A stretch of DNA of 57,197 nucleotides, taken from the NCBI GenBank assembly GCA_016932475.1, contig JAFGCU010000042.1, positions 1-57,197 on the forward strand, in the 5' to 3' direction. Positions 15,823 to 24,444 of this stretch are shown here, one piece after another; position 1 is the first letter of the stretch, and each line of letters starts with the position of its first letter. A program made the translations under genes and the position numbers. Source of the DNA: Anaerolineales bacterium. Its GTDB lineage: Bacteria; Chloroflexota; Anaerolineae; Anaerolineales; RBG-16-64-43. A model generated the notes under the pieces. It was not told the DNA's origin and made no database searches. It saw only the letters and a list, made by a program, of their open reading frames with translations.

Positions 15823-17553
15823 ATGCGCTACTCCCAGCACTTCGGCACGACGCTTCACGAAAATCCCGCCGACGCCGAGACCGCCGGCTTCCGGCTGCTG
15901 CTGCGCGCGGGCTGCATCCGGCCGCTGGCGGCGGGTATCTACAGCTACCTTCCGCTCGGGTACCGGGTGAAGCAAAAGATCGAACGCATCCTGCGCGAGG
16001 AGATGCAGGCCATCGGCGGCGAGGAATTGCTCATGCCGCTGGTGCACCCGGCGGAGATCTGGAAACGGACCGGGCGGTGGGACCAGATCGGCGCCGAGAT
16101 GGGCCGGTTGAAGGACCGGGCCGGGCGCGATATGGCCCTGGCGATGACTCACGAAGAGGTTATCTCTTCCCTGGCGGGTTCGGAGATCAAATCCTACCGC
16201 GACCTGCCGCGCCTGGTGTATCACATCCAGACCAAATGGCGCGACGACCCCCGGCCGCGGGCCGGTCTGATCCGCGTCCGCGAGTTCACGATGTTGGATT
16301 CCTACAGCCTGGATTTGGCGGCCGAGGGGATGGAGGCACAGTACCGGGCCCACGCCGACGCCTATGATCGCATCTTCCGGCGCTGTTCCCTGCCGGTGGT
16401 CGCGGTCGGGTCCGACAGCGGGATGATGGGCGGCAAGCTGGCGCACGAATTCATGTACCTTTCGGAGGTCGGGGAGGATACGATCCTGCTCTGCCCGGCG
16501 TGCGGGTACAAAGCCAACCGCCAGGCCGCGCGATTCCGCAGAAGCGCTTCGCCGCAGGAAGTCCCGCTGCCGGTCGAAAAAGTCGCCACACCGGGAATTA
16601 CGTCGATCGAGGACCTAACCGCTTTCCTGAAAATTTCCGCCGCTCAGACAGCCAAAGCGGTTTTCTTCACGGCCGCCGTCGCCGGCGAAAAAGGAACCGT
16701 GGAGAAGCTGGTATTTGCCGTGATCCGGGGTGACCTTGAGGTGAACGAGACCAAGCTGGCCAACGCCGTCCAAGCGGTCGAGATGCGCCCGGCCCGCGAC
16801 GAGGAGATCCGCGCGACGGGGGCCGTGCCCGGGTTCGCCTCGCCGGTCGGCGTGCGGGGCGCGCTCGTTATCGCGGACGAGTCGATCGCTTCCGCGACAA
16901 ACCTGACCGCCGGCGCGAATGCGGAAGGCTTCCACCAGCGCAACGTCAATTGCGGCCGCGATTATCAGCCGGATGCCGTAGCCGATATCGCCGCCGCCCG
17001 CGACGGAGATGGATGCCCCGAATGCGGGGCGCCGATGCTGGCCCGGCGCGGAGTCGAGATGGGGAACATCTTCCAGCTCGGCACCCGCTACAGCGAACCG
17101 ATGGATTGCCACTACCTCGACCGGGACGGAAAGCGCCGGCCGGTCTGGATGGGATCTTACGGGATCGGGGTCGGGCGCCTGATGGGCTGCATCGCGGAGG
17201 AGCACCACGATGAGCATGGGTTAATCTGGCCCCCCGCGATTGCTCCGTTCCAGGTATCGCTGGTGGGTTTGGGATGCGAAGAAGAAGCGGCACGGGTGTA
17301 TCGGATGCTTGCGGAGGCGGGGGTGGAAGTCTTTTTCGACGACCGCAACGAACGGGCGGGCGTGAAGTTCACGGATGCGGACTTGATGGGCTTCCCGCTG
17401 CGATTGACCGTCAGCGAACGGTCCATTCGCGAGGGCGGGGGGGAGCTTAAGCTGCGCACTTCTCCGGAAAAACGGATCCTTGCGTGGGAAAACATAATCG
17501 GCGAGGTCAAACGCAGGCTTGACGCACTGGCCGCCGGCGGCACCGGGACCTGA
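15823..17553 (+). CDS. proS: Prolyl-tRNA synthetase (bacterial type with editing domain)
   Basis: This class II synthetase charges tRNA-Pro. The 576-aa product starts MRYSQHFG after a good GAGGTG site. It shows the class II core (motif 2 region TKWRDDPRPRAGLIRVREF, motif 3 GSYGIGVGRLMG) and the anticodon-binding domain at the C-terminus. An inserted YbaK-like editing domain (about residues 225-385), opening with a CPACGYKANRQAA stretch, marks the prokaryote-type ProRS that hydrolyses Ala-tRNA-Pro. It ends 10 bp before the tyrosine phosphatase gene and is probably co-transcribed with it. Confidence 0.95.
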   Translation: MRYSQHFGTTLHENPADAETAGFRLLLRAGCIRPLAAGIYSYLPLGYRVKQKIERILREEMQAIGGEELLMPLVHPAEIWKRTGRWDQIGAEMGRLKDRAGRDMALAMTHEEVISSLAGSEIKSYRDLPRLVYHIQTKWRDDPRPRAGLIRVREFTMLDSYSLDLAAEGMEAQYRAHADAYDRIFRRCSLPVVAVGSDSGMMGGKLAHEFMYLSEVGEDTILLCPACGYKANRQAARFRRSASPQEVPLPVEKVATPGITSIEDLTAFLKISAAQTAKAVFFTAAVAGEKGTVEKLVFAVIRGDLEVNETKLANAVQAVEMRPARDEEIRATGAVPGFASPVGVRGALVIADESIASATNLTAGANAEGFHQRNVNCGRDYQPDAVADIAAARDGDGCPECGAPMLARRGVEMGNIFQLGTRYSEPMDCHYLDRDGKRRPVWMGSYGIGVGRLMGCIAEEHHDEHGLIWPPAIAPFQVSLVGLGCEEEAARVYRMLAEAGVEVFFDDRNERAGVKFTDADLMGFPLRLTVSERSIREGGGELKLRTSPEKRILAWENIIGEVKRRLDALAAGGTGT

Positions 17554-17563
17554 GGCGGGCGCC

Positions 17564-17974
17564 ATGCGGAAGATCCTATTCGTCTGTTTTGGCAACTTGT
17601 GCCGGAGCCCAATGGCGGAGGGATTCTTCAACGCGCGCAATACCGATGCCGCGCTCGTTGCCGAAAGCGCGGGCGTGGGGGCGCTGGATGGAAAGCCGCC
17701 ATCCCCGCCGGCCGTCGCGGAGATGAAACGGCGGGGGATCGATATCCTCCGGCACCGGGCGCGGAATATTTCTTCCATTGCAGCGGCCGATTACGATATG
17801 GTGGTCGCGCTGGACAAGGAAGTTGCGGCGTTATTTTCGGCGGCGTTTCCGGAATATCCTGATACGCGCACCTGGATCGTGCCGGACCCGTACGGCGGAT
17901 CGACCGAAGAATACCGCGAGGCCGCGGACATGATATCGGTCCGGGTTGAAAAATTAATCCACAGCATCCCCTGA
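17564..17974 (+). CDS. Low-molecular-weight protein tyrosine phosphatase family
   Basis: This small cytoplasmic phosphatase (136 aa) has the CX5R phosphate loop CFGNLCRS at residues 8-15 (Cys8, Arg14) right after the first strand, and the general-acid Asp in DPYGGSTEEY near residue 109. It could act on phosphotyrosine proteins or as an arsenate reductase relative. The ATG at 17564 follows a weak GAGG site. It lies 10 bp after proS, an association that does not reveal a substrate. Confidence 0.88.
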   Translation: MRKILFVCFGNLCRSPMAEGFFNARNTDAALVAESAGVGALDGKPPSPPAVAEMKRRGIDILRHRARNISSIAAADYDMVVALDKEVAALFSAAFPEYPDTRTWIVPDPYGGSTEEYREAADMISVRVEKLIHSIP

Positions 17975-17988
17975 TTGGCAAAGAAAAA

Positions 17989-18068
17989 TCTCACCGCAGA
18001 GGCGCAGAGAACGCAGAGTTTTTCCATCCATTATTTTTTTCTGCGGCCTCTGCGTCTCTGCGGTGAGA
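17989..18068. repeat. Inverted repeat TCTCACCGCAGAGxCGCAGAG between convergent genes
   Basis: The arms at 17989-18009 and 18048-18068 match at 20 of 21 positions, with an extra GCAGAG word in each flank and T-runs in the loop. It lies between the plus-strand phosphatase gene and the minus-strand hypothetical gene, where it can serve as a two-way terminator. The CGCAGAG word type is common in intergenic repeats of environmental bacteria. Confidence 0.7.
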
Positions 18069-18083
18069 AATGTTTTTATCCAT

Positions 18084-18557
18084 TTACATCTGAGAGAATA
18101 TCAACCCGGTGCCGCGCCGCTCGGCGATGGCCAGGATCTTCACCATGGCGGTTTTTTCATTCATGGTCTGCGCGGTTTCGAAACCGCACCGTTCGAGCTG
18201 GCCGCGCAACAGGCGCACTTCGCCGGCTGTAAGGTATCCGAGATACGTGCTGTCCGTTTCCCTTGCCAGGTTGCCATGCCGTTCCGTCAGGTTCCGCAGC
18301 AACAGGGTCATTTCCGCAAGGTCCGGATTTGCCGCATCCTCTTCGGGCAGCTGTTCGGCAAGATAATCCACGATGCTGCCGATCGGCCGGTACGGTTCTT
18401 CCTCGACCCGGAAGCTGAGAATGTCGTACCCGTCGACCGTGGCCGGAAAATTCCTGCCCGGGATGATCGATGCCCGGATCCTGCGGAGAATATCCCCTTT
18501 TTGAAGGGATTGAAACCGCTCGGCGTCGAATAAATCCGGATGGAAGCAAATGGACAT
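18084..18557 (-). CDS. Hypothetical protein, 157 aa
   Basis: I do not recognise this protein. It starts MSICFHPDLFDAERF, with GGAG ten bases upstream of the ATG at 18557; an ATG at 18614 would add unlike residues. It is soluble and acidic in the middle (RVEEEPYRP, LAEQLPEEDAANPD), with predicted helices and no membrane segment or signal. It stands alone on the minus strand between a terminator-like repeat and the divergently transcribed NfeD gene. Reading-frame composition resembles its neighbours, so it is probably a real gene. Confidence 0.6.
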   Translation of the reverse strand: MSICFHPDLFDAERFQSLQKGDILRRIRASIIPGRNFPATVDGYDILSFRVEEEPYRPIGSIVDYLAEQLPEEDAANPDLAEMTLLLRNLTERHGNLARETDSTYLGYLTAGEVRLLRGQLERCGFETAQTMNEKTAMVKILAIAERRGTGLIFSQM

Positions 18558-18649
18558 TCGGTGCTCCGTTGGGGTGGAGTATACCGGAAAATTTCCAATG
18601 CACTGATATTTCACTCAAGGATGTTCCGGAAAATAGTGCCGCGCTGGGC

Positions 18650-18722
18650 GCCCGCCCCGCGAGTGATGAGCGTCGGCAGCCTTTCGATGCGAAGAATCCG
18701 CGAGGGGGAAAGCCTCCACATG
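18650..18722. repeat. Degenerate copy of the GAGCGATGAGCGCCGG repeat cassette
   Basis: The words GCGAGTGATGAGCGTCGGCAG, ATGCGAAGAATCCGCGAGGGGG match the inner cassette seen more cleanly at 26440, 56949 and 57114. It occupies the divergent gap between the hypothetical gene and nfeD. An AAAGGAGGA ribosome site follows at about 18806. Confidence 0.5.
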
Positions 18723-18817
18723 ACAATCCGATAAAAACACTTACCGGAAGGGATCGAAATACGTATATCAATTTGGAGTATCATTAATTCACCGGAACCG
18801 ATGAAAAAGGAGGATTT

Positions 18818-19408
18818 ATGCTGCAAATACAGGATATTGCCTATTTTTTCCTGATCGCTACAATTTGGACCAGTGTTTTTGCTGTTTCCTCACCCGGGAC
18901 CGGATTGCTGGAACTTGCCGCTTGCGTTTGTGTCGTCATTACCGCGATATTCGCCGTCTGGCTTAATATCCACCTATGGGCGTTCGGCATCCTGGTCGCC
19001 GCTTTCATCGTGTTTCTGATCGAAATCGTCAAACCGATGAAAGGCATTTTCCTGATCCTCTCGGTGATCCTTTTCTCCATCGGCTCGATTTTCCTTTTCC
19101 GGGGAAGCGGCGGCGAATTTGTGGTTGTCTCCTGGCCGCTGGCAATCGTATCCAGTCTGGGAACTACCGGATTCTTCTGGCTGGTCATCCGGAAAGTGCT
19201 GAAGGCCCGAAAAAGACCGGACCAGATGAATCCCTCGGCGGTCGTCGGCCTGATCGGGGAAGCGCAGACGGAGATCTTCCTCGAAGGATCAGTTCAGGTG
19301 GCCAGTGAATTATGGTCGGCCCGTGCCGATACCCATATCCCGGCCGGGTCGCGTGTCCGGGTTGTGTCCCGGGAAGGGTTGATCCTAACCGTTGCCAGGG
19401 AAACCTGA
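18818..19408 (+). CDS. NfeD-like membrane protein
   Basis: This 196-aa protein has four to five hydrophobic segments (residues about 5-110) followed by a C-terminal OB-fold of the NfeD type, including VGLIGEAQTEIFLEGSVQV and IPAGSRVRVVSREGLILTV. It lacks the N-terminal ClpP-like protease of long NfeD proteins. Short NfeD proteins are membrane partners of slipins/stomatins, and a slipin lies one gene downstream. Start: ATG with a very strong AAAGGAGGA. It is the first gene of a three-gene operon with the S9 peptidase and slipin. Confidence 0.83.
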   Translation: MLQIQDIAYFFLIATIWTSVFAVSSPGTGLLELAACVCVVITAIFAVWLNIHLWAFGILVAAFIVFLIEIVKPMKGIFLILSVILFSIGSIFLFRGSGGEFVVVSWPLAIVSSLGTTGFFWLVIRKVLKARKRPDQMNPSAVVGLIGEAQTEIFLEGSVQVASELWSARADTHIPAGSRVRVVSREGLILTVARET

Positions 19409-19409
19409 C

Positions 19410-21281
19410 TTGTCGGAAATTCATACCGCCCCGTTCGGGAGATGGCCCAGTCCCGTCACGCCGCAATCCATCAGCCTGCATACCCGGCTGGAGGATGCGC
19501 AATGGAATCCCGACGGCAGCGCTCTGCTGTGGGTGGAAGGCCGTTCCGGAAAGGGCGTGCTGGTCATCCGCGAGGGCGCGGACGTTCCGCGGGATTTGAC
19601 CGAAGCCCAGAACGTCCGCGGCGGGGTGGGGTACGGCGGCGGGTTGTTCTCGCCGGGAAATGGGTTCGCGGTATTCACCGAAAAAGACGGCAGGTTGTAC
19701 CGCGTGGAGTACGCCGGCGGTTCCGCGCGGCCGATCTCTCCCGGATTCGGCGCCTCGGCCGCACCGGTGCTTTCCCCCGACGGCCGGTGGGTGTTGTATG
19801 TGCATTCGTACGAGGGGGAGGATTCGCTCGCGATCGTGGACTCGGACGGACGCCGATGGCCCCGCAAGCTGGCCGAAGGCGCCGATTTCTACATGCAGCC
19901 GGTATGGAGCCCGCGCGGTGACCGCATCGCCTGGGTGGATTGGAACTTTCCGAGCATGCCGTGGGACGGGACGGTGCTTCGCGGCGCGAAAATATCCAAG
20001 GACCCTCCCGAACTGGAGGAAATAACCGTCCTGGCCGGCGCGGCGGACGTGCCCGTGTTTCAACCCGCATTTTCCCCCGACGGAAACCTGTTGGCGTACG
20101 TCGAGGAACGGGACGAGTGGGATTCGCTCGTCGTCCTCGAGCTGGAGACCGGGAAGAAGCGCATCCTGGTTTCGGGGACCACCATCGCGGAACCGGCCTG
20201 GGTCCAGGGAATCCGGGTCTTCGGCTGGGCGGGGGACGGAAAAAAAATCCACTTCCTGCAAAAAGAAAAGGGTTTTAGTTCCGTGCATGCGGTGGACCTG
20301 GAAACGGAAAGAATAACGCAGCCCGCCTCCGGCCCGTACACCGATCTCGCCCAGATTTCCGTTTCGCCTACCGGGTCCGCCCTTGCGTATATCGCTTCTT
20401 CCTGCGCGATCCCCAAACGGCTCGTCGTGCAGCAGGATAAGCGGTTTACGATCCAGGTCCGCTCATCGTCCGAGCGGCTGGCGGAAGAAGAGCACGCGCT
20501 GCCCGAGCCGGTTTCCTGGCGTTCCGGAGACGGAGCGGAGGTGCACGGGCTGTTTTTCCCCGCGCATAATCCCCGGTTCACCGCGAAAGGCGCACCGCCC
20601 GCGATTATTCTGGCGCACGGGGGGCCGACATCGCAGGTGCCGGCGGCGTATTCCTCCGATACGGTGTTTTTCACCAGCCGCGGCTATGCCTGCCTGGCGG
20701 TGATCTACCGCGGGAGCGCCGGATTAGGCCGGTCCTACCGCAACGCGCTGCGCGGGCGGTGGGGGGAGGTCGACGTGGCGGATGCGGTCTCCGGCGCCGG
20801 GATGCTGGTCGAACGCGGGCTGGCGGATCCGTCGCGGCTGGTGATCAAAGGCGGAAGCGCCGGCGGGTATACCGCGCTGAACTGCCTGATCCGCCATCCG
20901 GGCTTTTTCCGGGCGGGGATCTGCCTGTACGGCGTCACGAATCTTTTCACCCTTGGTGACGGCACGGAGAAATTCGAAAAACATTATCTGGATACGATGG
21001 TGGGCAGGCTTCCGGACGACCGTGAGAAGTTCCTGGCATGGTCGCCGGCGTTCCATGCCGATAAGATTCGCGATCCGCTGGCCGTTTTTCAGGGAGAGGA
21101 GGATGCCGTCGTCCCGCCCAGCCAGACCGGGGAGATCGCCGCGGCGCTCGCGCGCAGCGGCGTACCTCATGTGTACCGGGTTTTCCCCGGGGAAGGCCAC
21201 GGCTGGAGAAAAGCCGAAACGATCGTCTCGTATTATACTGAGGTGGACGCGTTTCTCCACCGCCACGTTTTGTCTGCGTGA
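19410..21281 (+). CDS. S9 family peptidase (prolyl oligopeptidase/acylaminoacyl peptidase type)
   Basis: This serine peptidase of 623 aa has an N-terminal beta-propeller of WD40/TolB-like blades (repeated SPDGxxLxY words, to about residue 340) and a C-terminal alpha/beta-hydrolase domain. The triad is Ser483 (GGSAGGY), Asp565 (QGEEDAVVPP) and His597 (GEGHGW); the oxyanion region is HGGP. There is no signal peptide, so it is cytoplasmic. TTG at 19410 is taken as the start because AGGGAA lies seven bases upstream and it falls just after the nfeD stop; another TTG is at 19392. It is sandwiched between nfeD and slipin genes. Confidence 0.9.
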   Translation: MSEIHTAPFGRWPSPVTPQSISLHTRLEDAQWNPDGSALLWVEGRSGKGVLVIREGADVPRDLTEAQNVRGGVGYGGGLFSPGNGFAVFTEKDGRLYRVEYAGGSARPISPGFGASAAPVLSPDGRWVLYVHSYEGEDSLAIVDSDGRRWPRKLAEGADFYMQPVWSPRGDRIAWVDWNFPSMPWDGTVLRGAKISKDPPELEEITVLAGAADVPVFQPAFSPDGNLLAYVEERDEWDSLVVLELETGKKRILVSGTTIAEPAWVQGIRVFGWAGDGKKIHFLQKEKGFSSVHAVDLETERITQPASGPYTDLAQISVSPTGSALAYIASSCAIPKRLVVQQDKRFTIQVRSSSERLAEEEHALPEPVSWRSGDGAEVHGLFFPAHNPRFTAKGAPPAIILAHGGPTSQVPAAYSSDTVFFTSRGYACLAVIYRGSAGLGRSYRNALRGRWGEVDVADAVSGAGMLVERGLADPSRLVIKGGSAGGYTALNCLIRHPGFFRAGICLYGVTNLFTLGDGTEKFEKHYLDTMVGRLPDDREKFLAWSPAFHADKIRDPLAVFQGEEDAVVPPSQTGEIAAALARSGVPHVYRVFPGEGHGWRKAETIVSYYTEVDAFLHRHVLSA

Positions 21282-21307
21282 TCGCCCATTTCTACCAGGA
21301 GGCCTCT

Positions 21308-22177
21308 ATGGAAACCACTTCATCGATTGTTGTCGCCGGGTTGTGCATTGGTTCGGTTGTTGTTGTCGTGCTGCTGGTGTTGATCGGCAACATAGTCCGC
21401 GTGGTCCGCGAGTACGAACGGCTGGTCATTTTCCGCCTCGGCCGCTCGATCGGCGCCAGGGGGCCGGGCCTTGTCCTGCTGATCCCGTTTGTGGACGAAC
21501 CGCGCAAGGTGGATTTGCGGGAACAGGTCCGGGAGATCGGGCAGCAGGTCTGCATCACCAGGGACAACGCCCCGATCAACATCGACTTTCTTTGGTATTT
21601 TAAAATCGTGGATGCTACCAGCAGCGTCATCCAGGTCGGTTCCTTCGAACAGGCCGCCCAGGGCATGGCCACCACCACCCTGCGGTCGGTCATTGGCGGC
21701 ATCCCGCTGGACGATGTCCTCTCGCAACGCGAGCGCATCAACCAGATTCTGCGGACCCGTCTGGACGAGGTGACCGAACGCTGGGGCGTCAAGGTAACCA
21801 ACGTCGAAATCCGCGAGATCATCGCGCCGCGCGAAGTCCAGGATGCGATGAACCGCCAGATGGCCGCCGAACGCGTGCGCCGCGCCACCGTGACCGAATC
21901 GGAAGGCAACCGCGACGCCGCCGTGAATGTGGCTGAAGGACAGAAGAAATCGGCCATCCTTTCCGCGGAAGGCGACCGGCAGGCCAATATTCTGCGCGCC
22001 GAAGGTTTCGCGCAGGCGCTGCAGACGATCTTCAAAGCCGCCCAGGGGATCGATCAGAAGACGATGACGCTGCAGTATTTCGACACACTCAAGGCGCTCG
22101 GCTCGGGCGCGTCGACGAAATTCATCTTCCCGCTGGAATTCACATCCATGATCGAGAACGTCCTCGGGAAGAAGTAA
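21308..22177 (+). CDS. Slipin/stomatin-family SPFH membrane protein
   Basis: This 289-aa membrane-anchored scaffold has one N-terminal hydrophobic segment (about 8-30) followed by the SPFH domain (EYERLVIFRLGR, GPGLVLLIPFVD, VDLREQ) and a coiled-coil tail (AAERVRRATVTESEGNRDAAVNVAEGQ, ILRAEGFAQAL). The family organises membrane microdomains and regulates membrane proteases or channels. Start ATG at 21308 follows AGGAGG. It is the last gene of the NfeD-peptidase-slipin set, with a terminator hairpin about 40 bp after its stop. Confidence 0.92.
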   Translation: METTSSIVVAGLCIGSVVVVVLLVLIGNIVRVVREYERLVIFRLGRSIGARGPGLVLLIPFVDEPRKVDLREQVREIGQQVCITRDNAPINIDFLWYFKIVDATSSVIQVGSFEQAAQGMATTTLRSVIGGIPLDDVLSQRERINQILRTRLDEVTERWGVKVTNVEIREIIAPREVQDAMNRQMAAERVRRATVTESEGNRDAAVNVAEGQKKSAILSAEGDRQANILRAEGFAQALQTIFKAAQGIDQKTMTLQYFDTLKALGSGASTKFIFPLEFTSMIENVLGKK

Positions 22178-22218
22178 TCCACGGACCGGGGACCCTGTGC
22201 AGTTCGCGTATTGATAAT

Positions 22219-22260
22219 CCGGGAACGGCCGATGCGCTTGCGGCCGTTCCCGGTTTGGTT
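22219..22260 (+). terminator. Terminator-like hairpin after the slipin gene
   Basis: A perfect 12-bp stem CCGGGAACGGCC/GGCCGTTCCCGG (22219-22230 and 22242-22253) has an 11-base loop, followed by a T-rich TTTGGTT. The U-run is poor, so efficiency is uncertain. Its position argues that the following GNAT gene starts after it. Confidence 0.72.
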
Positions 22261-22297
22261 CGGGGGGCGGGCGGGAGGACAACCGGTCGGTTGCGGG

Positions 22298-22753
22298 ATG
22301 ACCATGGAAGGATTGAGCATTACGCCGGCTTCGCTCCGGGACCTGCGCCCGGTTCTCCATCTGGAACGCGTGTGTTTCGGCGTGGATGCCTGGCCGCTGC
22401 TGGATGTCATGAGCGCGCTGGTATGGCCGGGCGGCATCCGGTTGAAGGCGGTGGTCGGCGGCCGGCTTGTCGGCCTGGCGATCGCAGAGCCGGCATGGAG
22501 CGACGGGATTTCCATGATCGCCAGCATCGGCGTGGATCCGGAATTCCGGCGGCGGGGGATCGGATCGGCCCTGCTCTCGAGGTGCGAATCGCTCCTGCCG
22601 GGGAATGTCGTTCGGCTGACGGTCCGGGCGGATAATCCGCCGGCCATCCGGATGTATGAACGGTGCGGGTACACCTTTTTTTCGAGGTTGTTGAATTATT
22701 ACCGGGATGGTCAGGCCGGCCTGGTCATGGAAAAAAACCGGACGGCGGAGTGA
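22298..22753 (+). CDS. GNAT family N-acetyltransferase (RimI-like)
   Basis: This 151-aa acetyl-CoA-dependent acetyltransferase has the GNAT motif A, SIGVDPEFRRRGIGSALLSRCE (Q/RxxGxG/A pyrophosphate loop RRRGIGSA), and the motif B region RADNPPAIRMYERCGYTFFSRLLNYY, which closely resembles RimI-type N-alpha acetyltransferases. The substrate could be a ribosomal protein or a small amine. The ATG at 22298 lies beyond the slipin terminator; 22304 is an alternative. It ends before the convergent mgtC gene. Confidence 0.82.
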   Translation: MTMEGLSITPASLRDLRPVLHLERVCFGVDAWPLLDVMSALVWPGGIRLKAVVGGRLVGLAIAEPAWSDGISMIASIGVDPEFRRRGIGSALLSRCESLLPGNVVRLTVRADNPPAIRMYERCGYTFFSRLLNYYRDGQAGLVMEKNRTAE

Positions 22754-22877
22754 CCGTCGCCGACAGCCGCAATCACCAATACTCCTCTGTGGTTAATCCG
22801 CCGTGGTCCGTTCCCGAGCGGCAGGGTAAAATTCCGCCTTCCGAATTACCCCGGCGATGCCGTTCGCACCCGGGAAA

Positions 22878-23513
22878 TTAATAACTGAGTGATTCAATAC
22901 CCGGATCCCGCAGCAGCGTCTGCAGGAGAAGATCGTGCTGGGCGGGCGGACCTATCGTCAGCCATTTGCAGGTCATCCGGTTCCCGGTTTTTTGCTGCTT
23001 CCTGTCCGCAATCCGCAGATGATGGCTGCGAAAAAGGGCTTCGAGGGCGGCGGTTTTTTCCGGCTGATACCGAAAGACAATCTCGTATTCCCTTTCTTCG
23101 CGGATGCTGCCGATTCTGTGTTCGATGGCCGGGAAGAGCCAAAGCACCGTGAGGCCGATCGCGGTCATGGCGAGTGTCAGCGCATACTCGCCGGCGCCGA
23201 AGCCCATCCCGAGCGCGGAGATGAACCAGATCGTCGCGGCGGTCGTCAGGCCGATCACCCGTCCTTTTTCCTTCATGATTACGCCCGCGCCGAGGAAACC
23301 GACTCCTGTCACCAGCGCCGCGGCGATCCGCCCCGGGTCGCCGTCCGACCCGATGCGGATGGAGAAGATGGTGTACAGCGTCGCGCCGACGGAGATGAAG
23401 ATCAGGGTCCGGAAGCCCGCCGCCTTATCGCGGAACTCGCGCTCCAACCCGATTGCGCCGCCGGCAAGCAGCGCCAGGATGATTTTAACGAGGTCTTCCA
23501 TGGAAAGCGGCAT
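22878..23513 (-). CDS. MgtC/SapB family membrane protein
   Basis: This 211-aa protein has the MgtC core of about five hydrophobic segments with GLEREFRDKAAGFRTLIFISVGATLYTI, GFLGAGVIMKEKGRVIGLTTAATIWF and GMGFGAGEY, all hallmarks of the family. A soluble C-terminal region of about 75 residues (YEIVFRYQPEKTAALEALFRSH) is of ACT-like size. MgtC proteins influence magnesium homeostasis and inhibit ATP synthase in pathogens; the role in a free-living cell is unclear. The ATG at 23513 has AAGGAGA somewhat far upstream; ATG at 23501 is an alternative. Confidence 0.87.
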   Translation of the reverse strand: MPLSMEDLVKIILALLAGGAIGLEREFRDKAAGFRTLIFISVGATLYTIFSIRIGSDGDPGRIAAALVTGVGFLGAGVIMKEKGRVIGLTTAATIWFISALGMGFGAGEYALTLAMTAIGLTVLWLFPAIEHRIGSIREEREYEIVFRYQPEKTAALEALFRSHHLRIADRKQQKTGNRMTCKWLTIGPPAQHDLLLQTLLRDPGIESLSY

Positions 23514-23828
23514 CGGGTCGGGTGTCTCCTTCCATCCGGTCTCCTATGATTCCTGGATGACCGAAAAATGCCTGCGTGCCCCGCATCCGCTCAAGTATAA
23601 TGCCGGAGCCGTAAAACCGGTACCCGAATGCGGCCGGTGGTTTGGGCGCGGGGAGCGTTCCCGGATGCCCGGGCATACGGTTACAATTGGCGGAATTCTG
23701 TGCGGCGTTACGAATTCACGCCGAGAGATAAAATCACTGCTTGGATACCCCCGCATCATTCCGCATCCTCCCGGACGGGAGCATCCGCTCGGACCGGACA
23801 GCGGAAACAAGGCATAACCTGGTGACAT
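23514..23828. other. Divergent intergenic region between mgtC and HAD genes
   Basis: This is 315 bp without a gene. It must hold the promoters of both flanking genes. A TATAAT lies at 23596-23601 (plus) without a clear -35, and a perfect 12-bp palindrome ATGCCCGGGCAT lies at 23665-23676, possibly an operator. No RNA gene was recognised. Confidence 0.4.
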
Positions 23829-24443
23829 ATGGCCATACGCGCAGTTTATTTCGACATCGGCGGTGTAATCCTGCGGACGGAGAATCCCGAGCCGAGGCGG
23901 GAATGGGAACGCCGGCTCGGATTGCAGTCCGGTCAGTTGGTTAAAATCGTTTTTGACAACCCGGTCGCGCAGCAATCCACCGCCGGCGAAGCCACGGAGA
24001 GCGACGTCTGGCGGGAGGTCGGCCGGTCCCTGAATCTCTCCCGGCAGCAATTGATGGAATTGCGCGAGGATTTTTTTGCCGGGGATCAATGGGATGAAAA
24101 CCTGCTGGCATTCATCCGCAAGCTCCGCACCCGGATCCGGACCGGGGTGATCAGCAACGGTTGGCTGGGGGCGCAGGCGGCCATGACGAAGCGGATCAAT
24201 GCCGCCACCTTCGATACGATCGTTTTTTCCGGCGTGGAAAAATGCCGCAAACCGGATGAGAAAATATACCGCCTGGCGCTCGCACGGCTGGGGGTATCCC
24301 CCGGAGAGGCGATGTTTTTCGACGATTTTCAGGAGAACGTCGACGGCGCCAACCGCATCGGCATGCAGGCGGTGCTGTTCGAGGGACCCCACCAGGCGAT
24401 CGAAATGATCCGAAAGATATTCATGCACACCCGCCCGCTTTAA
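23829..24443 (+). CDS. HAD-superfamily hydrolase (subfamily IA)
   Basis: This 204-aa phosphatase-like protein has motif I YFDIGGVI, motif II VISNGW, motif III Lys in KCRKPDEKIYRLAL, and motif IV FFDDFQENVDGANRIG. In motif I the second catalytic Asp (DxD) is replaced: the sequence reads D-I-G-G. Relatives with a D-x-G motif I (for example the YihX-type HAD proteins) are still active phosphatases, so activity on a sugar phosphate or nucleotide is possible. Its stop is one base from the start of the MFS gene, so the two are translated together. Confidence 0.82.
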   Translation: MAIRAVYFDIGGVILRTENPEPRREWERRLGLQSGQLVKIVFDNPVAQQSTAGEATESDVWREVGRSLNLSRQQLMELREDFFAGDQWDENLLAFIRKLRTRIRTGVISNGWLGAQAAMTKRINAATFDTIVFSGVEKCRKPDEKIYRLALARLGVSPGEAMFFDDFQENVDGANRIGMQAVLFEGPHQAIEMIRKIFMHTRPL

Positions 24444-24444
24444 A

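Noticed and set aside
22211-22297. Upstream start for the GNAT gene at 22211
   Set aside because: It would translate through the slipin terminator hairpin and add unlike residues; ATG 22298 is preferred.
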